Source: Bacteroidales bacterium (GTDB lineage Bacteria > Bacteroidota > Bacteroidia > Bacteroidales > UBA7960). From it: 44,819 nt of DNA. The notes beneath the pieces are model-generated. The model saw only the letters and a list, made by a program, of their open reading frames with translations, was not told the DNA's origin and ran no database searches. This document shows, in pieces, positions 16,476 through 26,067 of this stretch. Where the stretch lies: the NCBI GenBank assembly GCA_003554665.1, contig PWGY01000026.1, positions 1-44,819 of the forward strand, read 5' to 3'. Numbering within the stretch: position 1 is the stretch's first letter; each line of letters begins with the position of its first letter. The translations under genes were made by a program, and so were the position numbers.

Positions 16476-19076
16476 ATGAATTTTGACCAGTTAACCATAA
16501 AATCACAGGAAGTAATACAGAAAGCGCAGGAAGTGGCAGCAGGCCACCAACAGCAGGCCATCGAAAACGGACATCTTTTAAAAGGTATTCTGACCGTAGA
16601 CGACAATGTGGCTCCCTACCTGCTCCGAAAAAACAGCATCCGCCTCACCACCCTTCAGCAGGCACTTGACAGGATTATCGAACGTTACCCGAAAGTAGCC
16701 GGAGGTGAGCCTTACCTGGCCCCGTCAGGGAAGCATACTTTGCAAACGGCCATGGGGAAAGCCAAAGATATGGGCGATGAATTCATTTCCATAGAACATA
16801 TACTGCTGGGGCTTATTTCAGGAACTGATGATGTATCCCAGTTGCTGAAAGACAGCGGACTTACCGAAAAGAACCTTAAAGAAGCCATTAAAGGCCTCAG
16901 GCAGGGCTCAAAAGTGGATAGCCAGACGGCTGAAGAACGCTTCAACGCACTGAGTAAATATGCCAACAACCTCAACGAAATGGCTTCATCGGGCAAGCTT
17001 GATCCGGTGATCGGCCGGGATGATGAGATCCGGAGGATTTTGCAAATTTTGTCAAGGAGAACAAAAAACAACCCAATCCTTTTGGGTGACCCTGGTGTCG
17101 GAAAAACAGCTATAGCAGAAGGCCTCGCCCATCGGATCATTAACGGGGATGTACCGGAAAATCTGAAAAGCAAAAAGATCTTTTCGCTCGATATGGGCGC
17201 ACTCATTGCAGGTGCCAAATACAAAGGAGAGTTTGAGGAAAGGATCAAGGCTGTTGTTAAGGAAGTTGTTGCGTCTGACGGTGAGTATGTTCTTTTTATT
17301 GACGAGATCCATACACTGGTTGGTGCCGGTGCGGCCGGCGAGGGAGCCATGGATGCAGCAAACATACTGAAACCCGCCCTGGCAAGAGGTGAACTCAGGG
17401 CCATTGGTGCCACCACCCTGAAAGAATATCAACGGTACTTTGAAAAAGACAAAGCACTGGAAAGGCGGTTCCAGACCGTAATGGTTGATGAACCCTCCAA
17501 ACCGGATGCCATCAGTATTCTCAGGGGACTGAAAGAGAGATACGAAACCCATCACCAGGTCAGGATCATGGATGAAGCAATTATTTCAGCCGTAGATCTG
17601 TCTCATCGCTATATCACGGACCGTTTTCTGCCGGACAAGGCCATAGACCTTATTGATGAGGCTGCCTCCAAGCTCAGGCTGGAAATGAATTCGGTTCCGG
17701 AAGAACTGGACGAAGCAGACCGGAAAATTCGTCAGCTGGAAATCGAAAGAGAAGCCATTAAACGTGAAAAGGACGAGGCAAAACTCAAAGTATTGAACGA
17801 GGAGCTGGCCAACTTGCGGGAAGAGAGAAACAAAATCAAAGCCAGCTGGGAAAGCGAAAAAGCAGTGGTGGACGAAATACAGCAAAACAAAGCCGCCATT
17901 GAGCAGTATCGTTTTGAAGCAGAACAGGCTGAGCGCAGCGGTGACTTCGGCAAAGTTGCAGAGATCCGTTATGGACGAATTAAAGAAGCCGAGGAAAAGT
18001 TGCAGGAAATGCATAAAAAGCTGCAGGAAATGCAGGCCGACTCACCACTCATCAAGGAAGAGGTTACCGCAGAGGATATTGCAGATGTGGTTTCAAGATG
18101 GACTGGCATTCCGGTAAGCCGTATGTTGCAAAGCGAAAGGGAAAAACTGCTAAAACTTGAGGATGAGCTGCACAAGCGGGTAGTCGGACAGGATGAAGCC
18201 ATCACTGCAGTATCGGATGCCATCCGGCGCAGCCGTGCCGGATTACAGGATCCAAAAAGACCGGTGGGATCTTTCATTTTTTTGGGTACCACTGGTGTCG
18301 GAAAAACTGAGCTGGGTAGGGCCCTGGCTTCTTTTCTGTTCAATGACGAAAATGCCATGGTGAGAATTGACATGTCGGAGTATCAGGAAAGGCACGCTGT
18401 AAGCCGGCTGATCGGAGCGCCTCCGGGATATGTGGGGTATGAGGAAAGCGGACAGCTAACGGAATCCGTTCGCAGGAAACCTTATTCGGTGGTCCTTTTG
18501 GATGAAATTGAAAAAGCCCATACCGATGTTTTCAATATCTTGCTTCAGGTGCTTGAAGATGGCAGGCTGACGGACAACAAAGGCCGTACGGCTGATTTTA
18601 AAAACACCATCATCATCATGACCTCCAACATCGGGTCTAATCTGATACAGGAGCGGATGGAGCAATTAAGCGACGAAAACCGTGAAGAGGTGATTAAAGA
18701 CACCAAAGGTCAGGTGATGTCTTTACTGAAAAAAACCATCAGGCCGGAATTCCTGAACCGGATTGACGAGATTATTATGTTCAATCCGCTTACCAGAGAG
18801 GAAATCAAAGAAATTGTCAGGCTGCAGCTGGATTATGTTCACGGTCTGCTTGAAAACAAAAACATGGATATTGAGCTGAGTGAATCGGCCATCGAATGGA
18901 TCGCAGCGGCCGGCTTCGATCCCCAGTTTGGTGCCCGCCCGTTGAAACGGACCATACAACGAAGTATTCTTAACAAATTATCTGTGGAAATGCTGGCTGA
19001 TAAAATCCCGGATGGATCCACCGTTCTGATTGACAAAGAAGGAGAAGAGCTCAGTTTCAAAGTCCGTCAAAAATAG
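16476..19076 (+). CDS. clpB: ATP-dependent disaggregase ClpB
   Basis: An 866-residue Hsp104/ClpB disaggregase that pulls polypeptides out of aggregates with DnaK. Domains in order: N-terminal Clp repeat domain (about 1-150), first AAA+ module with Walker A GDPGVGKT (about 205), the long coiled-coil M-domain (about 405-525, rich in [20 protein letters not shown] heptads), second AAA+ module with GTTGVGKTE (about 600), and the C-terminal D2-small domain. The M-domain separates it from ClpA and ClpC. The ATG at 16476 ([12 protein letters not shown]) is chosen over a TTG four codons earlier because it matches the usual ClpB start. Confidence 0.98.
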   Translation: MNFDQLTIKSQEVIQKAQEVAAGHQQQAIENGHLLKGILTVDDNVAPYLLRKNSIRLTTLQQALDRIIERYPKVAGGEPYLAPSGKHTLQTAMGKAKDMGDEFISIEHILLGLISGTDDVSQLLKDSGLTEKNLKEAIKGLRQGSKVDSQTAEERFNALSKYANNLNEMASSGKLDPVIGRDDEIRRILQILSRRTKNNPILLGDPGVGKTAIAEGLAHRIINGDVPENLKSKKIFSLDMGALIAGAKYKGEFEERIKAVVKEVVASDGEYVLFIDEIHTLVGAGAAGEGAMDAANILKPALARGELRAIGATTLKEYQRYFEKDKALERRFQTVMVDEPSKPDAISILRGLKERYETHHQVRIMDEAIISAVDLSHRYITDRFLPDKAIDLIDEAASKLRLEMNSVPEELDEADRKIRQLEIEREAIKREKDEAKLKVLNEELANLREERNKIKASWESEKAVVDEIQQNKAAIEQYRFEAEQAERSGDFGKVAEIRYGRIKEAEEKLQEMHKKLQEMQADSPLIKEEVTAEDIADVVSRWTGIPVSRMLQSEREKLLKLEDELHKRVVGQDEAITAVSDAIRRSRAGLQDPKRPVGSFIFLGTTGVGKTELGRALASFLFNDENAMVRIDMSEYQERHAVSRLIGAPPGYVGYEESGQLTESVRRKPYSVVLLDEIEKAHTDVFNILLQVLEDGRLTDNKGRTADFKNTIIIMTSNIGSNLIQERMEQLSDENREEVIKDTKGQVMSLLKKTIRPEFLNRIDEIIMFNPLTREEIKEIVRLQLDYVHGLLENKNMDIELSESAIEWIAAAGFDPQFGARPLKRTIQRSILNKLSVEMLADKIPDGSTVLIDKEGEELSFKVRQK

Positions 19077-19084
19077 TACTTTTG
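19077..19084 (+). promoter_or_regulatory. -7 element (TACTTTTG) upstream of the FtsX-like gene
   Basis: A perfect TAnnTTTG box straddling the clpB stop. TTTC at 19055-19058 is a poor -33 match (18-base spacer). Transcription would start near 19091, leaving only about 10 bases before the TTG start codon. Confidence 0.4.
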
Positions 19085-19100
19085 TGAAAAACAAGGGCTT

Positions 19101-20321
19101 TTGAACTTTCCTCTCTTTATAGCCGGCAGAATGGGCGGTTCCGGAAACGGAAAGAGCTTTACCTCCCTGATCAGGAAGATTGCCATTCTGAGCATTTCCC
19201 TTGGTCTGGCTGTGATGATCATCTCAATGGCCGTAGTAACCGGGTTTCAGGAAGAGATCCGCGATAAGGTGATCGGATTCGGTGCCCACATACAGATCAC
19301 CAATTACGATTTCAACATATCTTATGAGCCCCAACCTGTCAGCTCACAACAGGATTTTCTGGCTGATGCGGAACAGCTTGATGGAGTAAGGCACATACAG
19401 ACCTTCGCCACCAAACCGGGGATCATCAAAACAGATGATGACATTCACGGTGTAGTGTTTAAAGGAATTGACAAGGATTTTGACTGGGGGTTTTTCAATG
19501 ACAGAATGGTGGAGGGACGCGTTCCGGAAATCCATGATACTGAACGCACTGATGAAGTGATTATCTCTGCACACGTTGCCAGAAATATGCGTCTGGAAGT
19601 GCATGAGGATTTGTTCCTGTACTTCATTCAGGACCCCCCCCGTATCCGGAGGCTGACCATTACCGGAATTTATGATACAGGGCTGGAAGAACTTGACAAG
19701 GTATTTACCCTGGGAGATATCCGGCATATTCAGCAGTTGAATAACTGGGAGGATGACCAGATTGGGGGTTTCGAGGTGCTGGTTGACCATTTCGGAAACA
19801 TTCCGAAGGTCAGTGAACAACTGCTGGATTTGGTTCCTTACAGTCTGGATGTACAGACCATCAGGGATCTTTATCCCCAGATCTTCGACTGGTTGTCACT
19901 GCTGGATATGAATGTTTATGTTATCATTACACTGATGATACTGGTAGCAAGCATCAATATGATTACCACTTTGCTGATATCAGTACTGGAAAAAACCAAT
20001 GCCATCGGAATACTGAAAGCGGTCGGCGCGCCCAATCTGCTGGTTCGCAGAATATTTCTTTACCACGCTGGTATGCTCATTGCCAGGGGGCTTTTGTGGG
20101 GTAATGTGGCAGGGATACTCATCTGTCTGATACAGGGGCAGTTCGGGTTGCTGACGCTATCGCCCGAATCCTATTTTGTATCGGAAGTACCGGTAAATAT
20201 GCGACTGAGCCATATCCTGCTGCTCAATGCAGGTACTTTTGTCATTTCCATGGCCATGCTGATCATTCCATCCTACATCATTGCGAGGATATCCCCGGTA
20301 AAGGCAATCGTTTTCAGGTAA
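19101..20321 (+). CDS. FtsX/LolE-type ABC transporter permease
   Basis: A 406-residue inner-membrane protein with the MacB/LolC/LolE layout: one N-terminal membrane span (about 25-48), a large periplasmic domain (about 50-265), then three spans at the C-terminus (about 270-400). The LolC/E-like segment reads KTNAIGILKAVGAP. Such permeases pair with an ATPase to extract lipoproteins from the inner membrane or move other substrates. No ATPase gene is adjacent, so the partner must be encoded elsewhere. The start is TTG at 19101 (reading NFPLFIAGR, the typical N-terminus); the first ATG is 10 codons in and would cut into that conserved region. Confidence 0.87.
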   Translation: MNFPLFIAGRMGGSGNGKSFTSLIRKIAILSISLGLAVMIISMAVVTGFQEEIRDKVIGFGAHIQITNYDFNISYEPQPVSSQQDFLADAEQLDGVRHIQTFATKPGIIKTDDDIHGVVFKGIDKDFDWGFFNDRMVEGRVPEIHDTERTDEVIISAHVARNMRLEVHEDLFLYFIQDPPRIRRLTITGIYDTGLEELDKVFTLGDIRHIQQLNNWEDDQIGGFEVLVDHFGNIPKVSEQLLDLVPYSLDVQTIRDLYPQIFDWLSLLDMNVYVIITLMILVASINMITTLLISVLEKTNAIGILKAVGAPNLLVRRIFLYHAGMLIARGLLWGNVAGILICLIQGQFGLLTLSPESYFVSEVPVNMRLSHILLLNAGTFVISMAMLIIPSYIIARISPVKAIVFR

Positions 20322-20377
20322 AGAAATCGATTTTCGGGCAAAGGGTTACCCGGGAACCCGCCTGCCTGGAGCACTTT

Positions 20378-21043
20378 CTAAAGAACCAGCAGTCCTATGC
20401 TCACAATAAACTGTCTTGGCCGGGTGTCAAACTCAAATTCATTTCCACCTACACTGACGCTTTCACCAAAATTGGATAAGTTCCCTTCATATTTTAGATC
20501 CAGGAGTATACTTCCGATTTTGATTCCAGCCAATGCCTGATAGCCAACTGTCCAGTCATTATAACCAAATTGCATATCCTCATCCATGTCCACATAACCA
20601 CTGGTGCTGTCGATCATATAAGATGCCACAGGCCCGATCCCAAAACGGAAAGGTCCGAAAGACAATCCTGCAATTAAGGGGATTGTCAGATGACTGAACT
20701 CCTGGGTGAAGAATTCACGCCTGACATCATCCGGGTCCGGAAATCCGTTCCGAACGTTGATCGCCATTTCCTGTCCGGTTTTAGAAAATAAAAACTCAGG
20801 CTGCACAAAAAAACCAAGAATAGAGAAATATCCGACTGCACCAAAATGGTAACCTGTGTAGGAGTCGGAAAGAGCTTCCATGGTAGAATTTTCCAGACCT
20901 GCACCCCCGATACTGATTTCTTCCGATGAAGGGAGGGAGGAAAAATTAAACCCACCACGAATGCCAATACCAGAAGCATATAAACCGGTGCTGAACAAAA
21001 TCATGATGATTGTCAGGAATAACAGTTTAAAAGAACTTTTCAT
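20378..21043 (-). CDS. Outer-membrane beta-barrel protein (PorT/OmpW-like barrel family)
   Basis: A 221-residue protein with a signal peptide (about 1-23, ending in YASG). The mature part alternates hydrophobic and polar residues in short strands with Gly, Tyr and Phe, as expected for an 8-stranded barrel. Strands such as FGAVGYFSILGFFVQPEFLF, and the last strand FIVSIGLLVL ending in a hydrophobic residue, support insertion by the Bam complex. It resembles the generic outer-membrane beta-barrel family common in Bacteroidota, which includes PorT. No function can be assigned beyond outer-membrane location. It lies 53 bases downstream of the DUF349 gene on the same strand. Confidence 0.75.
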   Translation of the reverse strand: MKSSFKLLFLTIIMILFSTGLYASGIGIRGGFNFSSLPSSEEISIGGAGLENSTMEALSDSYTGYHFGAVGYFSILGFFVQPEFLFSKTGQEMAINVRNGFPDPDDVRREFFTQEFSHLTIPLIAGLSFGPFRFGIGPVASYMIDSTSGYVDMDEDMQFGYNDWTVGYQALAGIKIGSILLDLKYEGNLSNFGESVSVGGNEFEFDTRPRQFIVSIGLLVL

Positions 21044-21096
21044 GTGCTTTAGGGTTTAGTTAAAAGAACCGATTTCCATCTTAAATCTACAAATAA

Positions 21097-23391
21097 TCAC
21101 GCATCCCTCAAAATTTTCATCTTTTCTTTTAGCACACCGATCTCATTGCGGGCCTTCTCAATTTTCTCCTCAAACTCGGCTTTAAGCACATCAGCTTTTT
21201 TGGAAGAAGCAAAAAAACCAATGTTATTTTCCAGCACCTGGATATCTGATTCAAGACTTTTGATCTTGCCGGCAATATAGTTGCGCTCTTTATAAATGAT
21301 ATTATCGGCATTGGGCGCGTTCTTCAGGTTATCAATCTTGGTCCGGAAACTCAGCGTGCTCTTGGCCTTTTTGCTAATGTTCAATACATTAAACTGATGA
21401 TCAATCGCCTTCCGGAACTCACTCTGGACTTTGTCTTTCTGCTTGATGGGGACATGTCCGATGGCCATCCACTGACGCTGAAACTCCTTTAATGTTTCCA
21501 GGTTTTCTTTATTGTCGTCTGAATAAGAATGGCTCTTAACTTTTTCAATAAGTTCCAGTTTTTTCTTCAGATTCTCATCCTGCTTTTCACCAATATTGGC
21601 AAAATGATCCGATTTTCTGTTGAAAAAGTGGTCACATGCTTTGCGAAAACGCTTCCAGATTTTATCAGAAAATTTGGCAGGTACCGGGCCTACTTGCTTC
21701 CACTCTTTTTGCAGCCGGATCAGTTCCTCTGTTGTGGCTTTCCAATCCTCACTGTCCTTTAACGCCTCAGCCTGAAGACAAAGGTTCAGCTTCTGATTGT
21801 AATTTTCTTTTTGCTGATCCTTGAACTTGCGGAAAAAATCCTTTTTTGCAGCAAAAAATGTATCCAACGCAGTCCGAAAGCGGTTCCAGATTTCATTATT
21901 CACCTTTTTCGGTGCAAAACCAATGGTTTTCCAAACCTTGAAAAGTTCATTGATCTCATCCGTTTTCTCCTGCCACTGGCGGGGAGTTTCCGGCAAACGG
22001 GCGACCAACTGCTCTGCTTTCTCACAAAGTACCAATTTTGCGGCGTAGTTTTTATTCTGGTCTTCCCTGAGTTTTTCGTAGTGCTCCTGACGCCTTTTAT
22101 TCAGTTTGTCCGTGGCAGCTTTGAAACGCTCCCAGATTTCGTCTTTTTTGTCTTTTGGAACAGGACCGGTTTCTTTCCAGGCTTCGTGCAGTTTCTGTAA
22201 CTGCTGGAATGACTTTGTTATACTTGGTTCCAACAATAATTCTTCGGCCTTTTCACAAAGGCCGGTTTTGGTCTCAAGGTTCTTTTTCAGATCCAGATCC
22301 TTGAGTTCTTTATTGATATTGACCTTATCGAAGAATTTTTCAACCAAAAAATGATAATTGTTCCAAAGCGTACCTTTTGCGCTTCGTGGAACCGGCCCCA
22401 CACTTCTCCACCTGTCCTGCAATGCGTGAAAGTGATCATAGGTTTTTTTCAGCTCCTCTTCCGAGTCGATCAGGTTTCGCAATTCGTCCAGAATACTCTC
22501 CTTGATTTGAAGATTCTCCTGCATTTCCTTTTCCAGCTCCTGATCATGACGCGCTTTTTTCTCTTTGTAAACAGAAAAAGCTGCATCAAAACGTTCGGTC
22601 AATGGGTCTACCTGCTTTTCTTCTGTGTCTCCTTTTGCATTATCCTGATCCTTATCCTGCTCCATCCCCTGCTCGTAAGCAGACATATCCTCATCCCGAA
22701 GTTTCTTACGATAAGCCGCCTTAACAAAACCGATATGGCGACGTATCTGGCCGATATCTTCAGACTGCACCAATTGCTCAATCACGTCCACCATATTGGT
22801 ACGATCCATGGCATTGTATTTTGCAGCCAGCGCTTCATTGTCTTCTTCTTGGGAGGGTTCCTTTTCCTGAACTTCCTCTGATGGGGATTCATCCTGCTGC
22901 CGGGGTGTTTCTTTTACCTGCGCATCTTCCCCGGTGGTTTTGCTGCTCTCTTCTGCAGAAATTGCCTGTTTTTCATCAGTTTCAATGGCTGTTGACTTTT
23001 CTTCAGCAGGGTTTTCTTCCTGCTTTTCTTCCTCTTCCTGTTGAGCCTCCACAACGGAATGTTCTTGCTCTACCTGGGGCTTCTCTTCAGTTCGCTGTTC
23101 CTTTTCTGATTGTGGCTTTTCCTCAGCAGACTGTTTTTGCTCTGCCTGTGGCTTTTCCGTGAAAGCTTCCTCTTGCTCTGCCTCAGGTTTCTTCGCAGCA
23201 GGCTGTTCCTGTCCTGTTTCAGGCACTCCTTCAGCAGCCTTTTTCTGAGCTGGCTGTTCGGCAGATTCAGAAAGTCCTTTGTTTTCAGTTTGAGTGATAC
23301 TTGCGTTTTTTTCGCTGGTCCGGGGCTCTTCCCCTTCCGGTTCTTCTGTCCGGATATTTCGGGGATCCAGGTTTTCCTTGTTTTCCATCAA
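21097..23391 (-). CDS. DUF349 repeat protein with acidic, repetitive N-terminus
   Basis: A 764-residue cytoplasmic protein in two parts. The first ~230 residues are low-complexity Glu, Gln, Lys and Pro, with a 12-residue repeat (see 23050-23193). The rest contains five DUF349 units of ~75 residues, each built on a W-K-x-x-G-x-V/A-P core (RWRSVGPVP, AWKETGPVP, VWKTIGFAP, EWKQVGPVP, QWMAIGHVP) followed by an IWxRF helix, with coiled-coil linkers. DUF349 proteins are widespread in Bacteroidota and their function is not established to my knowledge. A C-terminal coiled coil (about 690-764) may mediate oligomerisation. It starts MMENKEN, so either Met could be used. The leader is long and structured. 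Confidence 0.85.
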   Translation of the reverse strand: MMENKENLDPRNIRTEEPEGEEPRTSEKNASITQTENKGLSESAEQPAQKKAAEGVPETGQEQPAAKKPEAEQEEAFTEKPQAEQKQSAEEKPQSEKEQRTEEKPQVEQEHSVVEAQQEEEEKQEENPAEEKSTAIETDEKQAISAEESSKTTGEDAQVKETPRQQDESPSEEVQEKEPSQEEDNEALAAKYNAMDRTNMVDVIEQLVQSEDIGQIRRHIGFVKAAYRKKLRDEDMSAYEQGMEQDKDQDNAKGDTEEKQVDPLTERFDAAFSVYKEKKARHDQELEKEMQENLQIKESILDELRNLIDSEEELKKTYDHFHALQDRWRSVGPVPRSAKGTLWNNYHFLVEKFFDKVNINKELKDLDLKKNLETKTGLCEKAEELLLEPSITKSFQQLQKLHEAWKETGPVPKDKKDEIWERFKAATDKLNKRRQEHYEKLREDQNKNYAAKLVLCEKAEQLVARLPETPRQWQEKTDEINELFKVWKTIGFAPKKVNNEIWNRFRTALDTFFAAKKDFFRKFKDQQKENYNQKLNLCLQAEALKDSEDWKATTEELIRLQKEWKQVGPVPAKFSDKIWKRFRKACDHFFNRKSDHFANIGEKQDENLKKKLELIEKVKSHSYSDDNKENLETLKEFQRQWMAIGHVPIKQKDKVQSEFRKAIDHQFNVLNISKKAKSTLSFRTKIDNLKNAPNADNIIYKERNYIAGKIKSLESDIQVLENNIGFFASSKKADVLKAEFEEKIEKARNEIGVLKEKMKILRDA
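23050..23193 (-). repeat. Four coding copies of a 12-residue repeat in the DUF349 protein
   Basis: Residues 67-114 read as four units of the form (E/K)KP(Q/E)xEQ(E/K)xxxx, for example EKPQAEQKQSAE and EKPQSEKEQRTE. At the DNA level this is a diverged 36-base tandem repeat. Such arrays change length easily and the segment is probably disordered. Confidence 0.75.
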
Positions 23392-23436
23392 AAGAAAAAG
23401 TTTCTCGTTACTAATTAAAGTGATAGCAGCTTGTCT

Positions 23437-23481
23437 TCGTTAACGACACTTGCAATGAAGTGTGGCAGCCGCCAAAGCGGC
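23437..23481 (-). promoter_or_regulatory. Structured leader of the DUF349 gene
   Basis: Within the 5' leader three inverted repeats follow one another: GCCGC-CAAA-GCGGC (23468-23481), CACTT-N6-AAGTG (23447-23462) and the 10-base palindrome TCGTTAACGA (23437-23446). Together they could form a compact RNA structure, an attenuator or a protein site. No U-run follows, so it is not a simple terminator. Confidence 0.35.
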
Positions 23482-23514
23482 AGTTGGCATATAACAGGTT
23501 ATTATAATACGATA

Positions 23515-23522
23515 CAAAAATA
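23515..23522 (-). promoter_or_regulatory. -7 element (TATTTTTG) of the DUF349 gene
   Basis: A perfect TAnnTTTG box on the minus strand. Transcription would start near 23508, giving an unusually long leader of about 117 bases before the start at 23391. Confidence 0.5.
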
Positions 23523-23559
23523 AAAATATTTTGCAGGCAACGAGCCGTCTTTAAAGCCT

Positions 23560-24744
23560 TTAATTTACCTGCTCCAGCGCCTGAGACAGATCAGCAATGA
23601 TGTCCTCTGCATCCTCAATACCTACAGAAAACCTTACCAAACCATCTGAGATTCCGGATCGCTCCCTGGCCTCCCGGTCCATTTTAGAATGGGTCATGGA
23701 GGCCGGATGCTGAATCAGGCTTTCTACTCCGCCAAGAGATACTGCCAGAATCGATAACCTTACATTGTTCATCAGGGCTTTGCCCGCCGGCAGTCCGCCT
23801 TTCAGTTCAAAACTTATCATTGAACCCGGTCCTTTCATCTGTTTACTGGCCAGCTCGTATTGTTTATGGGAATTCAGGCCCGGATAATTCACCCATTCCA
23901 CTTTCGGATGATCCTCGAGGAAATGCGCAACCTTTGTGGCATTTTCCTGGGAGCGATCCATGCGCAGAGACAAGGTTTTCAGACCGCGGATCACCAGATA
24001 AGCCTGATGGGGGTCCATGTTGCATCCAAGGTTGATCATCATGGGACGGAGGATGTCGTCGAATGATTTATCCCTGCTTACAATGATTCCCCCAACGATG
24101 TCTGCATGACCGTTTAAAAACTTGGTAATTGAATGAAAAACCACATCAAACCCGAAATCAATGGGGCGCTGAAGGTAAGGACTGCAAAAGGTGTTGTCAG
24201 CCACCGTAATCAGATTGTGTTCCCTGGCAATCTTTACGGCCTCTTCAAGATCGGTAATGGCCATTGTCGGATTGGCGGGGGTCTCCACATACAACATTTT
24301 GGTGTTTGGACGAATGGCTTTTCGGATGTTATCCGGTTCGGTGGTGTCGACGTAGGTTGACTCCACTCCGAATTTGCTGTAATGCTTCTCCATTACCACC
24401 CTGGAAGGGCCATAAACTGCATCAGTGCTAATTATATGATCACCCTGATTCAAAAGCCCGCTGTAAATGGTATTGACCGCACCCATACCTGAGCTGGTGG
24501 CAATTGCCCGGTAACCGTTTTCCAGTTCGGCAAGGAGCTTTTCCAGCGAATCAATGGTCGGGTTGTTCAGGCGCGTATAAATGAACCCGTCATCCTCTCC
24601 TGCAAAACAGGCTGCTCCATGATCCGCACTTTTAAACTTAAACGTACTTGTCTGATAAATCGGAACTGTTGCACTGCCAAACTGATCATCAAACATTCCA
24701 GCGTGAATCAGTTTGGAGTCAAACCCAATGTTTTTTTTTGCCAT
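23560..24744 (-). CDS. Cys/Met metabolism PLP-dependent lyase (gamma-lyase family)
   Basis: A 394-residue PLP enzyme of the cystathionine gamma-synthase/gamma-lyase/methionine gamma-lyase family. PLP Lys208 lies in SITKFLNGHAD, Asp183 in VADNTF binds the pyridine ring, and Tyr56/Arg58 (YTRLNNPT) reach the neighbouring subunit's cofactor. The C-terminal SLGGVESLIQHPASMTH is the family signature. The active-site loop reads VYGPSR: Tyr111 is kept, but the Cys of methionine gamma-lyases (YGC) and the Gly of many cystathionine enzymes is replaced by Pro113. Substrate choice among cystathionine, methionine and homocysteine therefore cannot be settled. It lies 55 bases after the CoA-binding gene on the same strand. 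Confidence 0.85.
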   Translation of the reverse strand: MAKKNIGFDSKLIHAGMFDDQFGSATVPIYQTSTFKFKSADHGAACFAGEDDGFIYTRLNNPTIDSLEKLLAELENGYRAIATSSGMGAVNTIYSGLLNQGDHIISTDAVYGPSRVVMEKHYSKFGVESTYVDTTEPDNIRKAIRPNTKMLYVETPANPTMAITDLEEAVKIAREHNLITVADNTFCSPYLQRPIDFGFDVVFHSITKFLNGHADIVGGIIVSRDKSFDDILRPMMINLGCNMDPHQAYLVIRGLKTLSLRMDRSQENATKVAHFLEDHPKVEWVNYPGLNSHKQYELASKQMKGPGSMISFELKGGLPAGKALMNNVRLSILAVSLGGVESLIQHPASMTHSKMDREARERSGISDGLVRFSVGIEDAEDIIADLSQALEQVN

Positions 24745-24799
24745 GGTAATAGATAGTAATGGTTAGTTTGTTAAATTTATATTATACCCGATGCCGGCA

Positions 24800-25159
24800 T
24801 CAATACTCATCCATACTGAGCATGACCAGGGTGCAGTCCTCAATGGTATCAATGCCGGCTTTTTCGGCCTTTTTTTTCAGGTCTCTGTTATAAGTCCCCG
24901 GATTAAATATGATTCGTTCGGGTTTCAGTGAAAGGATATACTCAATGTAAGGTTTCTGGTTGTCGGGACCGACATATAGGGTCACGGTATGGATATCTTC
25001 CAAGGGTGGTGTACCAGTTTTCACTTCCACATCCTCAATGGTCGTTTCCCGTTTTCCGATCGCCACCACTTCAATACCATATCCCCTGAGCCTCTTTACA
25101 GCCTTGGTAGCATATCGCAAAGGGTTCGGGCTGGCACCGATCACAAGCGTTTTCTTCAT
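24800..25159 (-). CDS. Small CoA-binding (Rossmann) domain protein
   Basis: A 119-residue single-domain protein of the CoA_binding_2 type. The N-terminus KTLVIGASPNPLRYA is the nucleotide-binding loop, and the domain ends with GIDTIEDCTLVMLS containing the conserved Cys of this family. Related domains occur in succinyl-CoA synthetase and in acyl-CoA ligases, but standalone copies have no defined activity. It follows OsmC by 15 bases and is probably in the same operon. Confidence 0.82.
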   Translation of the reverse strand: MKKTLVIGASPNPLRYATKAVKRLRGYGIEVVAIGKRETTIEDVEVKTGTPPLEDIHTVTLYVGPDNQKPYIEYILSLKPERIIFNPGTYNRDLKKKAEKAGIDTIEDCTLVMLSMDEY

Positions 25160-25174
25160 AACTGCGGGGAGGAA

Positions 25175-25567
25175 TTATTTTATATTCAGTACAAATTCAG
25201 GACTGTTGGCAATATGTTTTTTCACTGAGCATGATTCGGCAGCACGAACAACAGAATCCCGGTACTGCTGGGGAAAGTCAGCAGGCAGCAAAATATCAAT
25301 CTCAATTTTACTGATCATTTTGGTATCCCTGTCATGGTGCATCCTCTGAACCAATTCAATATGATCGGTTGAAATACCCCGTTGATTACAGAAAGCCTGT
25401 ACGTAAAAACCAGCACAAGTTCCGATGGAAGCAAGGAAAAGATCAAAAGGAGCCGGTGCATCAGCGTCTCCTCCAGCTTTTTCAGGCTGATCGGTATATA
25501 TGGTAAATCCCTTGTAATGGGCTTCCACTTTCTTATTTTCACCCAGCACTATCTTCATTTCTTTCAT
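25175..25567 (-). CDS. OsmC-family peroxiredoxin-like protein
   Basis: A 130-residue OsmC/Ohr-type protein. The two catalytic cysteines are visible: one in SIGTCAGFYVQAFC and one in ESCSVKKHI, which in OsmC/Ohr reduce organic hydroperoxides. Length is typical. It is likely to protect against peroxides in the cytoplasm; the sequence resembles the YhfA/OsmC-like branch as much as Ohr, so the peroxidase role is likely but not certain. It is 15 bases upstream of the CoA-binding gene. Confidence 0.87.
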   Translation of the reverse strand: MKEMKIVLGENKKVEAHYKGFTIYTDQPEKAGGDADAPAPFDLFLASIGTCAGFYVQAFCNQRGISTDHIELVQRMHHDRDTKMISKIEIDILLPADFPQQYRDSVVRAAESCSVKKHIANSPEFVLNIK

Positions 25568-25643
25568 AACATTGTTTTTTTAATATCCACTCACAGACAA
25601 TTATGAACTTCCGGCTGCACAGCCCGGATCCCATATATCAAAA

Positions 25644-26045
25644 CTATGCTTCTTTTAATTTGTTCAAAAACCAGTCAGGCGCAACACAAGGTCTTCCAGT
25701 TTCTTTTTTGATGAATGCAAGCACTGTATATCCTTTATTGATCAGCTTCCCCCCTTCATTGAAAATCTCATAATCAAAGTGCATTCTCGATCCGGGAATT
25801 TCGGGTACGTAAGTTTTGATGGTCAGCAGGTCATCGTAATGGGCAGGACGAATATATTTTATGTGCATGTCTGCAATGGGCATCACTACCCCCTGCTCTT
25901 CCATCTCCCTGTAGCTCATGCCCATCTTTCGCATGGCCTCTGCCCTGGCCACTTCATAATACTGCGGATAATTTCCGTAGTACACAAAACCCATCTGGTC
26001 TGTTTCTGCATAACGAACCCTCAGTGTTGTTTCAAAGGAAAACAT
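25644..26045 (-). CDS. Acyl-CoA thioesterase, YbgC/FadM hotdog family
   Basis: A 133-residue hotdog-fold protein. The 4-hydroxybenzoyl-CoA thioesterase-type active site is clear: RYAETDQMGFVYYGNY, with the catalytic Asp after ET and the NY that follows. It hydrolyses short or medium acyl-CoA esters in the cytoplasm. The ATG at 26045 (MFSFETTLRVRY) is preferred to one four codons upstream (MRCH) because it matches the usual family start. It begins 22 bases after secA and is probably translated from the same message. Confidence 0.88.
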   Translation of the reverse strand: MFSFETTLRVRYAETDQMGFVYYGNYPQYYEVARAEAMRKMGMSYREMEEQGVVMPIADMHIKYIRPAHYDDLLTIKTYVPEIPGSRMHFDYEIFNEGGKLINKGYTVLAFIKKETGRPCVAPDWFLNKLKEA

Positions 26046-26067
26046 ATGGCAACGCATTTAAGATTCA

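Noticed and set aside
16712..17416. 234-codon minus-strand frame inside clpB
   Set aside because: Antisense to the first AAA+ module; no start context or homology pattern.
20343..20359. Terminator hairpin GGGTT-N7-AACCC between converging genes
   Set aside because: Only 5 base pairs and no T-run on either side.
25611..25627. Hairpin after the thioesterase gene
   Set aside because: Weak GGCT/AGCC stem and no T-run; not convincing as a terminator.
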